DNA of 64,000 bases from LMUY01 sp964235495. GTDB taxonomy: Bacteria > Pseudomonadota > Alphaproteobacteria > Acetobacterales > Acetobacteraceae. Every line of letters begins with the position of its first letter. The first letter of the stretch is position 1. The stretch lies in the NCBI GenBank assembly GCA_964235495.1, contig CAXSAX010000011.1, positions 1-64,000 on the forward strand. The letters run 5' to 3'. A program made the translations under genes and the position numbers. Shown here one piece after another: positions 1 through 8,277 of this stretch. The notes below the pieces were generated by a model that was not told where the DNA came from, did not search any database, and saw only the letters and a program-made list of their open reading frames with translations.

Positions 1-2
1 CC

Positions 3-50
3 CTCAAACACGACGTGGGACAGTTCCTGGCAAACGTCCGAGCCGCGTGA
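3..50 (+). CDS. C-terminal tail of a methyl-accepting chemotaxis protein (partial)
   Basis: Only the last 15 codons and the TGA stop at 48-50 are inside the window; the rest lies upstream. The visible end reads LKHDVGQFLANVRAA. A tail of the type EVxxFLxxVRAA after the coiled-coil signalling domain is usual for alphaproteobacterial chemoreceptors, which sense stimuli and control CheA. The call rests on this short tail only. Confidence 0.5.
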   Translation, partial: LKHDVGQFLANVRAA

Positions 51-129
51 CGCGCCGCCTCGATGGCGGCGTATCGCTGCGCAGCCATGCCAACGCTCCG
101 GCCACCCCGCTGACGGCAGTGGCGCACGC

Positions 130-352
130 AGCCGACTGTCCATCACCTCGCGCACGTTCACCGTCGCCTGTCGCCCCACTCGGCAGGCGGGATCAAGCGG
201 TCGATCAAGCCCCATTGTTCGTCAGACGGACAGCGCAGCTTGGCGCGGTCAGGGTTCTCGGTCGTCCACAGGGCAAAGTCACGCATATGTCGGATCAGAT
301 CCAAGCAATTCATGAACGACCGCAAATATTTAAAGTATGCTGGGTTAGACAA
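130..352 (-). pseudogene. Remnant of an IS5-family-like transposase, frameshifted
   Basis: On the minus strand, from about 240 downward, the translation reads CPSDEQWGLIDRLIPPAEWG, the N-terminal pattern of IS5-family transposases (SDEQW...LIPP). The frame stops with TGA at 158, and the natural continuation (RRRTVNVREVM) is found in another frame, so there is an indel at about 158-165. After VREVM no further transposase sequence is recognisable before the chemoreceptor stop at 50. No terminal inverted repeats were found. It is a short decayed fragment, not an active element. The neighbourhood (insertion behind a receptor gene) fits an old insertion scar. Confidence 0.5.
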
Positions 353-373
353 CGCTGAAATGCCTAGAGCAGC

Positions 374-850
374 CTATTTCCGCGGCTTCGTGTCCGCTTC
401 CGGCAAGGGAAGCGCCGTGGTGGATTTCACCCTTTCCATGCTCATCCGGCTACTAACGTTCTTTGGCTGCACGGCCGCGATCAGCCGCTTGTAGAATGCG
501 TCGTAGGCTTGAAGATCAGTCGTGACGACGCGCAGCATGTAATCCACGTCGCCCGCCATCCGGTGCGCCTCCATCACTTCCGGCATGGCTGTCACCGCGA
601 GGGCAAACCGCTCCAGCCAAGCCGGCGAATGGTCTGCGGCCTCGATCGCCACGAACACCGTCAGCCCCAGCCCCACAAGGTTCGGATCGACCAGGGCCAC
701 CCGGCGCTCGATCACGCCGTCCGCCTCCAGCCGTTGGATGCGTTTCCAGCAGGGAGTCGCGGACAGTCCCACCTGCTCCGCGAGTTGCGCGATCGAGAGG
801 GTGCTATCGCTTTGCAGCAGCACGAGGAGCTTGCGGTCCGTGCGGTCCAC
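374..850 (-). CDS. Lrp/AsnC family transcriptional regulator
   Basis: 158 residues, the usual size of Lrp/AsnC regulators. The N-terminal part (about 1-60) is a winged helix-turn-helix with the typical DRKLLVLLQ start and QLAEQVGLSATPCWKRI recognition region; the C-terminal part (about 65-145) is the RAM ligand-binding domain with the AGDVDYMLRV strand. Such proteins bind DNA as dimers or octamers and sense amino acids or related small molecules. The start is GTG at 850, three bases after the stop of the methyltransferase gene upstream, so the two are probably co-transcribed. The ligand and target genes cannot be told from sequence. The Lys/Pro-rich tail (TKPRK) is short and unremarkable. Confidence 0.9.
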   Translation of the reverse strand: MDRTDRKLLVLLQSDSTLSIAQLAEQVGLSATPCWKRIQRLEADGVIERRVALVDPNLVGLGLTVFVAIEAADHSPAWLERFALAVTAMPEVMEAHRMAGDVDYMLRVVTTDLQAYDAFYKRLIAAVQPKNVSSRMSMERVKSTTALPLPEADTKPRK

Positions 851-853
851 GGC

Positions 854-1480
854 TTAGGCGGCGGGCGCGCGGCCGATGACGGTCCACAGCGGGTCACCGC
901 CGCGGGGCAGGCTGGCGTCCGTCTCCACCGCGACAAATCCTGCGCGCTCCATGTAGAGGCTCACCAACCTTTGTTGGTCCGCGCCGCTCAGCGCCTGCCA
1001 GATCGCCACGGCCTTGGTGGGAAAGCAGCGGTTGGAGAAGCTCGCCACGAGCGGCGCACCCGGCTGCAACACGCGCGCCACCTCGGTGAACACTGCCACG
1101 GGTTCCTGCAGGTACTGCACCGAGACGCACAGGCATGCCGCATCGAAATGCCGGCTGGGCAGCGGCAGGACCTGGTTCTCGTTCAAGTTCTGCACAAACC
1201 ACTCGTTCAGCCGCGGGTTGGCGGCCAGTTCTGCCGCGTTCATGCCGTGCCCGGTGACGTGCTGGTAGCTGACCTCCGGCGGCAAGTGGCTGACCCAACT
1301 GCTCATCAGGTCCAGGATGACGCCCCCGGGCGGCAGGGTGCGGCGATACGTCTCCGTCACCGCCGCGATGGCGCCGTCATCGATATGGGTCACCAAGCGC
1401 GGCTGCTGGTAGAACAGCGTGTCCGAGGAGGGGTCCGCCTTGTCGAAGGCATGGGGAGGAAGCCCGGCAATGGCGCTCAT
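854..1480 (-). CDS. SAM-dependent methyltransferase-like protein
   Basis: 208 residues. The centre holds a class I methyltransferase pattern: GGVILDLMSSWVSHLP (about residues 50-65, motif I region, but with MSS instead of the GxG loop), FDAACLCVSVQYL (motif IV region) and EVARVLQPGAPLVASFSNRCF (post-motif). The ATG at 1480 is preferred over one at 1537 because a TTGGAGA ribosome site lies 8-9 bases before it. The gene sits between a metallo-hydrolase and an Lrp regulator, all leftward. The altered glycine loop makes SAM binding uncertain; the substrate is unknown. Confidence 0.7.
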   Translation of the reverse strand: MSAIAGLPPHAFDKADPSSDTLFYQQPRLVTHIDDGAIAAVTETYRRTLPPGGVILDLMSSWVSHLPPEVSYQHVTGHGMNAAELAANPRLNEWFVQNLNENQVLPLPSRHFDAACLCVSVQYLQEPVAVFTEVARVLQPGAPLVASFSNRCFPTKAVAIWQALSGADQQRLVSLYMERAGFVAVETDASLPRGGDPLWTVIGRAPAA

Positions 1481-1533
1481 GGGTTGGTCTCCAAGTTGCT
1501 CTGCCCCCCTAGATGCGATGCCGGAGCCAAGCC

Positions 1534-2169
1534 TCAACCGCGCAGGAAAGGGTTGGTCGCGCGCTCAACGCCGATGGTGGAGCCGGGGCCGTGGCCGCAC
1601 AAGAACCGGACGTCGTCCCCCAGCGGCAGCAGCTTGGCGCGGATGTTGGCGATCAAGTCGTCCTGGCTGCCATAGGGCAGGTCGGTGCGGCCGATGGAGC
1701 CGCGGAACAGCGTGTCCCCCACCAGGGCGAAGCGGCCCCCGGGGTGGGCGAACACCACGTGGCCCGGCGTATGGCCGGGGCAGTGCAGCACGTCGAACGC
1801 CACGCCGCCCAACTCCACGGCGTCGCCCTCGCGCAGCCAGCGGTCCGGGGTGACGGCGCGGGCGTCGGCGAGGCCGCGGGCCGGCCCGTCCTGCCCCAAG
1901 GCGTCCAGCAGGAAGCGGTCGCGCTCGTCCGGCCCTTCCACCGGCACGCCGCCGAGCCGCTGCTTCAGCTCCGCCGCCCCGCCGGCATGGTCGAAATGGC
2001 CGTGGGTCAGCGCGATGCGCTCCACGGCGACGCCGAGCCGCTCCACCTCGGCCACGATGCGGCCCACCTCGCCGCCGGGGTCGATCACCGCGCCGCGCAT
2101 CGTGGCCTCGTCCCACAGGATGGCGCAGTTCTGCTGGAACGGGGTGACGGGCAGGACGGCGATCTTCAT
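1534..2169 (-). CDS. MBL-fold metallo-hydrolase, glyoxalase II / YcbL type
   Basis: 211 residues, short for glyoxalase II (about 250) and fitting the YcbL-like group without the C-terminal helical domain. The metal motif THGHFDHAGG is at about residues 65-75, followed by CPGHTPGH and GDTLFRGSIGRTDLP, which carry the further His and Asp ligands, and LCGHGPGST near the C-terminus. Expected activity is hydrolysis of thioesters such as S-lactoylglutathione in the cytoplasm. Start ATG 2169 follows a GGAGGC site; an in-frame upstream ATG at 2196 has none. First gene of the leftward group with the methyltransferase and Lrp genes, 53 bases upstream of the next. Confidence 0.88.
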   Translation of the reverse strand: MKIAVLPVTPFQQNCAILWDEATMRGAVIDPGGEVGRIVAEVERLGVAVERIALTHGHFDHAGGAAELKQRLGGVPVEGPDERDRFLLDALGQDGPARGLADARAVTPDRWLREGDAVELGGVAFDVLHCPGHTPGHVVFAHPGGRFALVGDTLFRGSIGRTDLPYGSQDDLIANIRAKLLPLGDDVRFLCGHGPGSTIGVERATNPFLRG

Positions 2170-2276
2170 GCGGGGGCCTCCGGGCCAGGGGCGCACCGCC
2201 TTGCTGCACTGGATGGCAACGGGATGTAAATGCTAACCCGCTAGCCAGCGGGGGCGGGTTTGGACGGGGCGGAGGA

Positions 2277-3599
2277 ATGATGGCGGGTCTGGTCATGGGC
2301 GGCAGAGGCGTAGGAGACGTGCCGCATCAAGGCCGCTTGGCTTGGATGATGACCGTTCTTCTACTGCTCTGCGGCTGCGCTGATGGAGCATCGTCAGGCG
2401 GCCACGACTTCACCGGCGTCAAGTCGGTGACATTCAACGGCCAGAAGCTGCCGCCAGCAGCAGGGTTGGACGCCCTCCGCCACACCGTTGCGGACATTCT
2501 GAGCCATATCCCGCCCTCGAGCACTCCCATCCAGGGCAGCGCGGCCATCGTGATTCCCGATTACGATCGGGTCCGGGTGCTCGCGGCCCAGGCCGTCAAG
2601 CCGCCGGTCGAGGGCGCTATCAACCTCTATGCCGCGCAGAATGAGATCAATCTCCGTGCCGATGCCGACGACATCGTCAAAGGCCAGGTTTTCAGGACGG
2701 CCGCCATTGTCCAGCAGAACGACACGGCCATGCCCGACGCGGGGGGCGCTGACTACCTGCTTTGGTATCAAGTCGCGTCCGTCAGGCCGAACAACGCCGG
2801 GCCATGGATCGGCCGCTGGGTGTTGAAACGCCCTGGAGACGCGGCCCAGTATGTTGTCAACGCCGACCCCGGCACCGCCATCGGCTCCGCTCGGGTCGCG
2901 TCCTTTCTCAAGGCCGTCCAGTTGGCGGCGGCAGGGGGCGTGCCCGCCGCCATCCCCCTCGGCGTGCCCCATGCGGCGATGATAGGCAGCGGGATCGTCG
3001 TCGATGCCCAGGGCCATGTGCTGACCAACAACCACGTGGCGGCGAACTGCCCGGACGTGCGCGTGGCCGGCGCCGGCGGGGCCGGCGGCCCGGCCTCCAT
3101 CGTCGCGGCCGATGCCGCGAACGACTTGCTGCTGCTGAAGGTCGAGCGGCGCTGGCCGGCCTGGGCCAAGTTCCGCGACAGCTACGGGCTGCGCCCGGGC
3201 GAGCCGGTGGTCGTGACTGGATTCCCGCTGACAAGCTTGGTTTCTTCCGAGATGGCGGTGACCACGGGGTCGGTCACGGCCACGGCGGGCCTCCAGGGTG
3301 ACACGAGGCAGTTGATGTTCAGCGCGCCGATCCAGTCCGGCAACAGCGGCGGCCCAGTGCTCGACGAGGGCGGGCGGGTGGTCGGCATCGCCACCGGGAC
3401 CGTCAACAATGCGGCCATGGCAGCCGTGGGCGCAATCACGGAGAACGCCAACTATGCAGTCAAGAGCGACACAGCGCGCGAGTTCCTGGATGCCAACCAC
3501 GTCAGCCTGGACCAAGGGGCGGGCCGCGGCGGCCTGAGCGCCCCGGCCATCGGCGACCTCGCCCGCAAGTTCACCGTCAAGGTCGAGTGCTGGCGCTAG
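2277..3599 (+). CDS. Trypsin-like serine protease, predicted lipoprotein
   Basis: 440 residues. A hydrophobic stretch ends in the lipobox LLCGC with Cys34, so the mature protein is probably lipid-anchored in the cell envelope. Residues 40-220 form an unrecognised N-terminal domain. Residues 235-420 are an S1C (HtrA/DegP-like) protease domain with the triad His253 (TNNHV), Asp283 (ANDLLLL) and Ser357 (SGNSGGP). No PDZ domain follows. The first ATG (2277) almost touches the GGAGG site, so ATG 2280 or a start nearer to the hydrophobic segment (Met24 at 2346) is also possible. It converges with the RlmM-like gene and the stops overlap by four bases. Substrate unknown. Confidence 0.85.
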   Translation: MMAGLVMGGRGVGDVPHQGRLAWMMTVLLLLCGCADGASSGGHDFTGVKSVTFNGQKLPPAAGLDALRHTVADILSHIPPSSTPIQGSAAIVIPDYDRVRVLAAQAVKPPVEGAINLYAAQNEINLRADADDIVKGQVFRTAAIVQQNDTAMPDAGGADYLLWYQVASVRPNNAGPWIGRWVLKRPGDAAQYVVNADPGTAIGSARVASFLKAVQLAAAGGVPAAIPLGVPHAAMIGSGIVVDAQGHVLTNNHVAANCPDVRVAGAGGAGGPASIVAADAANDLLLLKVERRWPAWAKFRDSYGLRPGEPVVVTGFPLTSLVSSEMAVTTGSVTATAGLQGDTRQLMFSAPIQSGNSGGPVLDEGGRVVGIATGTVNNAAMAAVGAITENANYAVKSDTAREFLDANHVSLDQGAGRGGLSAPAIGDLARKFTVKVECWR

Positions 3600-4495
3600 C
3601 GCGCCCAGAAGAACGTCACCTCGTGCTTGTTGTGCAGCAGGTGCGCCACCTGCCCGCCGGGGATGGCGCGGAACGCGTCCACCGCGGCGTGGTCGGTCTC
3701 GCCTTGCAGCTTCACCGAGCAGACGATCCGCCCGGCCAGGCCACTGTCCGCCCAGCGCCGCACCATGGCCAGCAGCGCGTCCGGATAGGCGATCACGTCG
3801 CTAAACAGCCAGTCCACCGCGAACGGCTCGACGGCGAAGGCGCTGCCCTCGCGCCAGTGCACGCCGGGCAGGGCGGCCACCGCCGGGTCGAGCGGGGCGC
3901 GGTCGATGGCGAGCACGTCGGCCCCCAACCGGGCCAGCGCCCAGGTCCAGCCGCCGGGGGAGGCGCCGAGGTCCAGGCAGCGCTCGCCCGGCTGCGGCCA
4001 GGCGCCCAGCCGGGTGCAGGCCTCCCACAGCTTGAGGTAGGCGCGCGAGGGCGGGCCGGCGCGGTCCTCGACGAACGCCGGCTCGCCGCCGGGGAACGGG
4101 CTGGTCTTGGCCGGGCTGGCGAGCAGCCGGTCCGGCGCCAGCAGCGTCCAGGCGCCGAGGTGGGAGGCGGGCGGGGCTTGCGGGAACGCCAGCGGGCGGG
4201 CGCGCACGGGGGGCAGCCGGGCGGCGATCAGGGCTGAGCGGCGGTGGAACCCGGCCGCGTAGCCGGACCAGTTGCGCTGGATCGCCCGCAAAGCGTCGGC
4301 CGCCGCCGCCACCGACGGGGCGGGCAGCTCCACCGGCGCGGTCCAGGCGTCCAGCGCCCAGGCGCTCGGCCGGGGCGGGTCGGCGGACAAGGCCAGCCGC
4401 CCGTGCCAGGCCTCGACCGCCACCCCGGCGCGGGCCAGCTCGCCGGCCAGCGCCGCCTCGAACCCGGCGGCGGCGAGGTAGGCGCTGCGGATCAC
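3596..4495 (-). CDS. FtsJ-like / RlmM-type 2'-O-ribose rRNA methyltransferase
   Basis: 299 residues. The N-terminal ~145 residues look like a reduced THUMP-type or substrate-binding part; the C-terminal part is an FtsJ Rossmann domain with the SAM loop CLDLGASPGGWTWAL (about 168-182), the catalytic Asp in WLFSDVIAYP, the catalytic Lys in CSVKLQGETD, and Glu in NKHEVTFFW, giving the K-D-K-E pattern of RrmJ/RlmM. The likely role is 2'-O-methylation of 23S rRNA (C2498 in E. coli RlmM), though position specificity is inferred by family only. RlmM in enterobacteria is about 365 residues, so this is a short version. Followed at 31 bases by nothing co-directional; DUF423 lies upstream. Confidence 0.8.
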   Translation of the reverse strand: MIRSAYLAAAGFEAALAGELARAGVAVEAWHGRLALSADPPRPSAWALDAWTAPVELPAPSVAAAADALRAIQRNWSGYAAGFHRRSALIAARLPPVRARPLAFPQAPPASHLGAWTLLAPDRLLASPAKTSPFPGGEPAFVEDRAGPPSRAYLKLWEACTRLGAWPQPGERCLDLGASPGGWTWALARLGADVLAIDRAPLDPAVAALPGVHWREGSAFAVEPFAVDWLFSDVIAYPDALLAMVRRWADSGLAGRIVCSVKLQGETDHAAVDAFRAIPGGQVAHLLHNKHEVTFFWAR

Positions 4496-4526
4496 CGCCA
4501 GGGTCGTTCCAGCAGCACCCAGCGGC

Positions 4527-4904
4527 TCAGCCGCGGGCGGGCAGGGCGGAGGCGGCGAGCAGCAGCCAGCCCGCGATCAGCAGCAGGCCGCCGGTCGGCG
4601 CCACGGCGGCCAGGGACACGCCGGCGAGCCCGAACGCGTACACCGCGCCGCAGAACAGCGCCGTGCCCAGGGCGAACGCGGCGCCCGCCCCATGCGCCAG
4701 CCGACTCGCCAACCCGGTGCGCCGCTCCGCCCACAGCCCCGTCGCCACCAGCGCGAGCGCGTGCCAGCCCTGCATCTGGATGCCGCTGTCCACCACCCGC
4801 AGCATGGCCGGGGACAGGCCGCCGAGCGCGTGGGCCGCCGCCGCCGCCATGCCCACGGCGCCGCCGCCGTACAGCCCGCCGAGGCCGATCCACCATCGAA
4901 ACAA
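4527..4904 (-). CDS. DUF423 family small membrane protein
   Basis: 125 residues with four predicted membrane segments. The pattern LGGLYGGGAVGMAAAAAHAL at the start and the FxxGxALFCGAVYAFGL core with GGLLLIAGW are those of the DUF423/YgdD family, integral inner-membrane proteins of unknown function found widely in proteobacteria. Leftward, 31 bases before the RlmM-like gene, so both may share a transcript. Divergent from the proline iminopeptidase gene, with only about 60 bases for both promoters. Confidence 0.85.
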   Translation of the reverse strand: MFRWWIGLGGLYGGGAVGMAAAAAHALGGLSPAMLRVVDSGIQMQGWHALALVATGLWAERRTGLASRLAHGAGAAFALGTALFCGAVYAFGLAGVSLAAVAPTGGLLLIAGWLLLAASALPARG

Positions 4905-4963
4905 TCGCCCGATCCTTCTTCACTTGTGTTCCGCCGGGCGCGCGCCCGCGATATGACTGTCTC

Positions 4964-5917
4964 ATGCCGCGCGGTGGAGACCTGTTCCCCGAGATCGGGC
5001 CGTTCGAGACGGGCTACATGCCCGTCTCCGGCGGCCACGTCATGTATTGGGAGCAGGTGGGCCATCCGCGAGGCCAGCCGGTGCTGTTCCTGCATGGCGG
5101 CCCGGGGGCGGGCGCAGGCGCGGTGCATCGCCGCTTCTTCGACCCGGCGTTCTGGCGGGTGGTGATCTTCGACCAGCGCGGCGCCGGCCGCTCCCGCCCG
5201 CTCGGCAGCCTGGTGGCCAACACCACGGACGACCTGGTGGGCGACATCGAGCAGCTGCGCCGCCACCTCGGCCTGGAGCGCTGGCTGCTGTTCGGCGGCT
5301 CCTGGGGCTCCACCCTCGCGCTGGCGTACGCGCAGGCGCATCCGGACCGGGTGGCAGGCCTGGTGCTGCGCGGCGTGTTCCTCGGCCGCCCGGTGGAAGT
5401 GGAGTGGTTCCTGCACGGCCTGGCGGCGATCTTCCCGGACGCGCACGCCCAGTTCGTGCAGTACCTGCCGGAGGAGGAGCGGAGCTGCGTGCTGCACTCC
5501 TACCTGAAGCGCCTGAACCATCCGGACCCGGCGATCCACATGTCCGCCGCGCGGGCCTGGTCGGTATACGAAGGCTCCTGCTCGACGCTGCTGCCCAGCC
5601 CGGACACGGTGGCGTCCTTCGCGCAGGACCGCACGGCACTGGGCCTGGCGCGGATCGAGGCGCATTACTTCGTCAACAACCTGTTCCTGCCGTCCGAGGG
5701 CCTGCTCGGCCGCATGGGGCTGATCGGCCACTTGCCGGCGGAGATCGTGCAGGGCCGCTACGACATGGTCTGTCCCGCGCGCACCGCGTTCGAGCTCGCG
5801 GCCGCCTGGCCGTCCGCCCGGCTCACGGTTATCCCGGATGCCGGGCATTCCGCCCTGGAGCCTGGAATCCGCCGATCCTTGGTTGCCGCGGTGGAACGTT
5901 TCCGGCATACCCGCTAA
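4964..5917 (+). CDS. pip: Proline iminopeptidase
   Basis: 317 residues, usual for the family. An alpha/beta-hydrolase with FLHGGPGAG (oxyanion loop, about 45-53), FDQRGAGRS (family signature, about 71-79), the nucleophile elbow GGSWGSTLAL (Ser about 111), Asp in GRYDMVCP and His in DAGHSALE. It removes N-terminal proline from peptides in the cytoplasm. ATG 4964 places the N-terminus at the usual distance before the first beta strand. A single-gene unit: DUF423 is divergent and a DUF4142 gene follows after 77 bases. Confidence 0.93.
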   Translation: MPRGGDLFPEIGPFETGYMPVSGGHVMYWEQVGHPRGQPVLFLHGGPGAGAGAVHRRFFDPAFWRVVIFDQRGAGRSRPLGSLVANTTDDLVGDIEQLRRHLGLERWLLFGGSWGSTLALAYAQAHPDRVAGLVLRGVFLGRPVEVEWFLHGLAAIFPDAHAQFVQYLPEEERSCVLHSYLKRLNHPDPAIHMSAARAWSVYEGSCSTLLPSPDTVASFAQDRTALGLARIEAHYFVNNLFLPSEGLLGRMGLIGHLPAEIVQGRYDMVCPARTAFELAAAWPSARLTVIPDAGHSALEPGIRRSLVAAVERFRHTR

Positions 5918-5994
5918 CCATGAAACGATTGTGAACGAAACTGCCCGCGCGACGTTGGGCGTGTTCACGATCTTACTCCAGGAGTGCTTGACCG

Positions 5995-6567
5995 ATGAAT
6001 CGTTCCGCCCATTGGCTGTTTGGGCTTGCCCTGCTGCCGCTCGCCGCCTGCGCCAGCAGCACGCCGGCACCCGCCCCGGCGCCCACGCCGCCGCCCCTGG
6101 CTGCCGCGGATCAGATGTTCCTGAACACCGTGGTCGGCGGCACGACCACTGACCAGCAGATCAACCAGCTGGCCGCCACCAAGGCCCGCTCACCGCGCCT
6201 CAAGGCGTTCGCCACCTCCGAGGTGGACGCCGACACGTCGAGCTTGCAGCAGCTGCAGACCATCGCGCAGAGCAAGGGCGTGACGCCGGACACCACGGGG
6301 CCGCAGATGATGCAGGACCTGATGACCAAGCTGAACGCCGACAAGCCCGCCGCCTTCGACCGCGACTACCTCCGCGGCGAGACGAGCATCTTCCAGGTCG
6401 CCAACTCGGCGTTCCAGGACGAGGTCACGAACGGCCAGGACCCCGATCTCAAGGCGTTCGCCACCAGCACGCTGCCGTCCGTGCAGGCCAGCTTGAAGAC
6501 GCTGCAGGGCATGTCTGGCCATGGGGCAGCCACGTCTCGCATGAGCCGGCACCACTCGATGCGCTAA
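5995..6567 (+). CDS. DUF4142 domain lipoprotein
   Basis: 190 residues. The N-terminus MNRSAHWLFGLALLPLAAC ends in a lipobox (LAAC, Cys19), followed by an Ala/Pro-rich linker and, from about residue 38, a helical ferritin-like DUF4142 domain (ADQMFLNTVVGG..., then two repeated helices including LKAFATSEV and LKAFATSTLP). DUF4142 proteins are predicted envelope proteins of unknown function, often linked to stress. A 13-bp perfect stem terminator follows at 6591-6620. The repeated LKAFATS words suggest internal duplication of a helix pair. Confidence 0.85.
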   Translation: MNRSAHWLFGLALLPLAACASSTPAPAPAPTPPPLAAADQMFLNTVVGGTTTDQQINQLAATKARSPRLKAFATSEVDADTSSLQQLQTIAQSKGVTPDTTGPQMMQDLMTKLNADKPAAFDRDYLRGETSIFQVANSAFQDEVTNGQDPDLKAFATSTLPSVQASLKTLQGMSGHGAATSRMSRHHSMR

Positions 6568-6590
6568 TCTGCCGCTATCGAGGCTTGATG

Positions 6591-6621
6591 AAAGGAGGCA
6601 GGAGCAATCCTGCCTCCTTTT
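6591..6621 (+). terminator. Rho-independent-type terminator after the DUF4142 gene
   Basis: A perfect 13-bp inverted repeat (AAAGGAGGCAGGA / TCCTGCCTCCTTT) around a GCAA loop, with T residues at the end of the 3' arm, 23 bases after the stop of the lipoprotein gene. The strongest hairpin in this part of the window. Confidence 0.85.
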
Positions 6622-6716
6622 GCGTTCGCCCGCCTCGCCAAGCCGGACCTTCACCTGTCCGGTTTCCGCCACCATCTGATTGGCAGAGGAACCAGGCGGC
6701 GGTGCAGGAGCGTACC

Positions 6717-7163
6717 ATGGGACGGTTGAGGGTTGCGGGCACAGTGGTATCGGCGGCTATCGCGGCGGTAATGGTTGTCACGCCGGCTTCGGCCTACGGC
6801 TATTACGGCGGCTATGGTTACCGCGGTTTTGGCTATGGCGGGTTCGGTGTCGGTCTAGGCTTCGGGCTGGGCGCGGGCCTTCTGGCAGGCGGTTATGGCG
6901 GCGGGTTCTACCCAGGAGGCGGCTACTACCCCGGTCCCTATTACGCCCCGGCCCCCGTCATCTACGCGCCGCCGTTGTTCATTGCTCCCCCGCCGGCTTA
7001 TGCGGCTTTGGCCGCAGTGTATTCGCCACCGCGTCCGCCCGTGGTTCGTCGGCCCCGGCCGGTGCATCATGTGGCAGCCGTCCCGGATCGCTGCCCGCTG
7101 CCGGCGGCCTTGCCGACGGCCCGCACCCCGTTGCACGACGTGCCCTCGCCTGAGGCGCCATAG
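6717..7163 (+). CDS. Gly/Tyr/Pro-rich secreted protein of unknown function
   Basis: 148 residues. A signal peptide (hydrophobic VVSAAIAAVMVV, cleavage probable after TPASA at about residue 26) is followed by a Gly/Tyr-rich zone (YGYYGGYGYRGFGYGGFG, about 27-70) and a Pro/Tyr-rich zone (about 75-125) ending in a PRPVHHVAAVPDRC segment. Start ATG 6717 follows a GGAG site at six bases; no better start upstream. Similar low-complexity exported proteins are frequent in alphaproteobacteria and have no known role. It lies alone between a terminator and a tRNA gene. Confidence 0.7.
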   Translation: MGRLRVAGTVVSAAIAAVMVVTPASAYGYYGGYGYRGFGYGGFGVGLGFGLGAGLLAGGYGGGFYPGGGYYPGPYYAPAPVIYAPPLFIAPPPAYAALAAVYSPPRPPVVRRPRPVHHVAAVPDRCPLPAALPTARTPLHDVPSPEAP

Positions 7164-7252
7164 CCCAGCCCGGGGATCGCCTCCGGGGGTGTCAGAAAGG
7201 TGCTGTTTATGCTTGTGATGACGACAGGATGCGACGGGCTGGGAACCGGCTC

Positions 7253-7342
7253 TGGCGGACAGGGTGGGATTCGAACCCACGGTACGCGTTAACGCACACA
7301 CGCTTTCCAAGCGTGCGCCTTAAACCGCTCGGCCACCTGTCC
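7253..7342 (-). tRNA. tRNA-Ser (anticodon GGA)
   Basis: 90 bases including an encoded 3' CCA. Acceptor stem GGACAGG/CCTGTCC with discriminator G, D-arm GGCCGAGCGG, anticodon loop CTTGGAAAG (GGA), a long class II variable arm, and T-arm GTGGGTTCGAATCCCAC. All features are those of serine tRNA reading UCC/UCU. Confidence 0.97.
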
Positions 7343-7356
7343 CGCTGGCGCCGCTT

Positions 7357-8232
7357 CTAGCAACGGCGCGGAAGGGCGTCCAGCCGGACGGGCGCGGCAT
7401 GGGGGCGGGTGGCCAGCATGGCGTCGATCAAGGCCAGCGCCTCTGGCCGGCCGCTGTTGCGGGCCTGCTCGAACGGGGTCCAGGTTTGGCTGAACGGCAG
7501 CGCGGCGAACACGTCGCGGTAGCGGCGCAGCTCGCGCGGGGTGAGCGGGATGCCGCGCACGAACGCTTTGTGCGCCGAGATGGTCAGCGCCCAGCGCGGG
7601 TCCTCCGCCGCCATCTCGAACTTCAGCGCGTCGCCGCAGAACAGGATGCCGCGGCGGCGGTCGAACAGCACCGTATGGCCGTCGAAGTGCCCGGCGGTCA
7701 GATGCAGCTCCAGGCCCGGCAGCGGCTCCAGCCACTCGTCCCACGGCCAGCTCACCTTCAGCGCGCCGGACCAGGACAGGTCCCCGGGATGCAGGGCGAG
7801 TTCCGGGTCGAACCGGTCCTGCAACTGCCACAGCGCGCCGTAGGCGTGGGGGTGGGAGGCGGACAGCACCGCCAGGCCGCCGAGCGAGGCGATGTGGTCG
7901 AGCGCCGCCTCGCTGAACACCGGGCAGCCCTCGAAGCCCATGTTGCCCGCCGGGGTCTGGATCAGGTAGGCGCTGGGGCCGATGCCGCCCACCGGGTCGT
8001 TCCAGAACCGCCACACGCCGGGTTCCAGCTCGGCCCAGTGGCAGGGGAAGCGGGCCTGTGCCTCCGTCCGGGTCCAGAACTGCCAGCCGTGCTGCGGCAC
8101 GACGTGGCGGGAGTCGAGGCACATCGGGCAGGCGGGCGGGAGGGCGAAATGGCGCTGCCAGTAGCCGCAATTGTCGCACAGGAAGGCGGGCAGCTCGAGC
8201 GCGCCGGCGAAGGGAAGGTAGCCCGGGCTCAT
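7357..8232 (-). CDS. MBL-fold hydrolase-like protein with N-terminal zinc ribbon
   Basis: 291 residues. Residues 19-38 hold a CxxC-CxxC zinc ribbon (Cys19, Cys22, Cys35, Cys38). The rest is a metallo-beta-lactamase-like fold with GPSAYLIQTP, SASHPHAYGALWQ, TAGHFDGHTVLF and FCGDALKFE. The first metal motif reads HPHAYG and lacks the Asp of HxHxDH, so the metal site is altered or single. The start ATG 8232 puts the ribbon close to the N-terminus. It is leftward, 15 bases before the tRNA-Ser gene. Substrate unknown; the zinc ribbon may give nucleic acid or protein binding, which is inference. Confidence 0.75.
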   Translation of the reverse strand: MSPGYLPFAGALELPAFLCDNCGYWQRHFALPPACPMCLDSRHVVPQHGWQFWTRTEAQARFPCHWAELEPGVWRFWNDPVGGIGPSAYLIQTPAGNMGFEGCPVFSEAALDHIASLGGLAVLSASHPHAYGALWQLQDRFDPELALHPGDLSWSGALKVSWPWDEWLEPLPGLELHLTAGHFDGHTVLFDRRRGILFCGDALKFEMAAEDPRWALTISAHKAFVRGIPLTPRELRRYRDVFAALPFSQTWTPFEQARNSGRPEALALIDAMLATRPHAAPVRLDALPRRC

Positions 8233-8277
8233 GGCGCGCGCCCGACCGGAGAAGCGATGCCGAGTTGGGCCGCAGCC

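Noticed and set aside
7253..7342. tRNA-Ser as an integration site
   Set aside because: No partial tRNA copy or foreign DNA is seen next to it.
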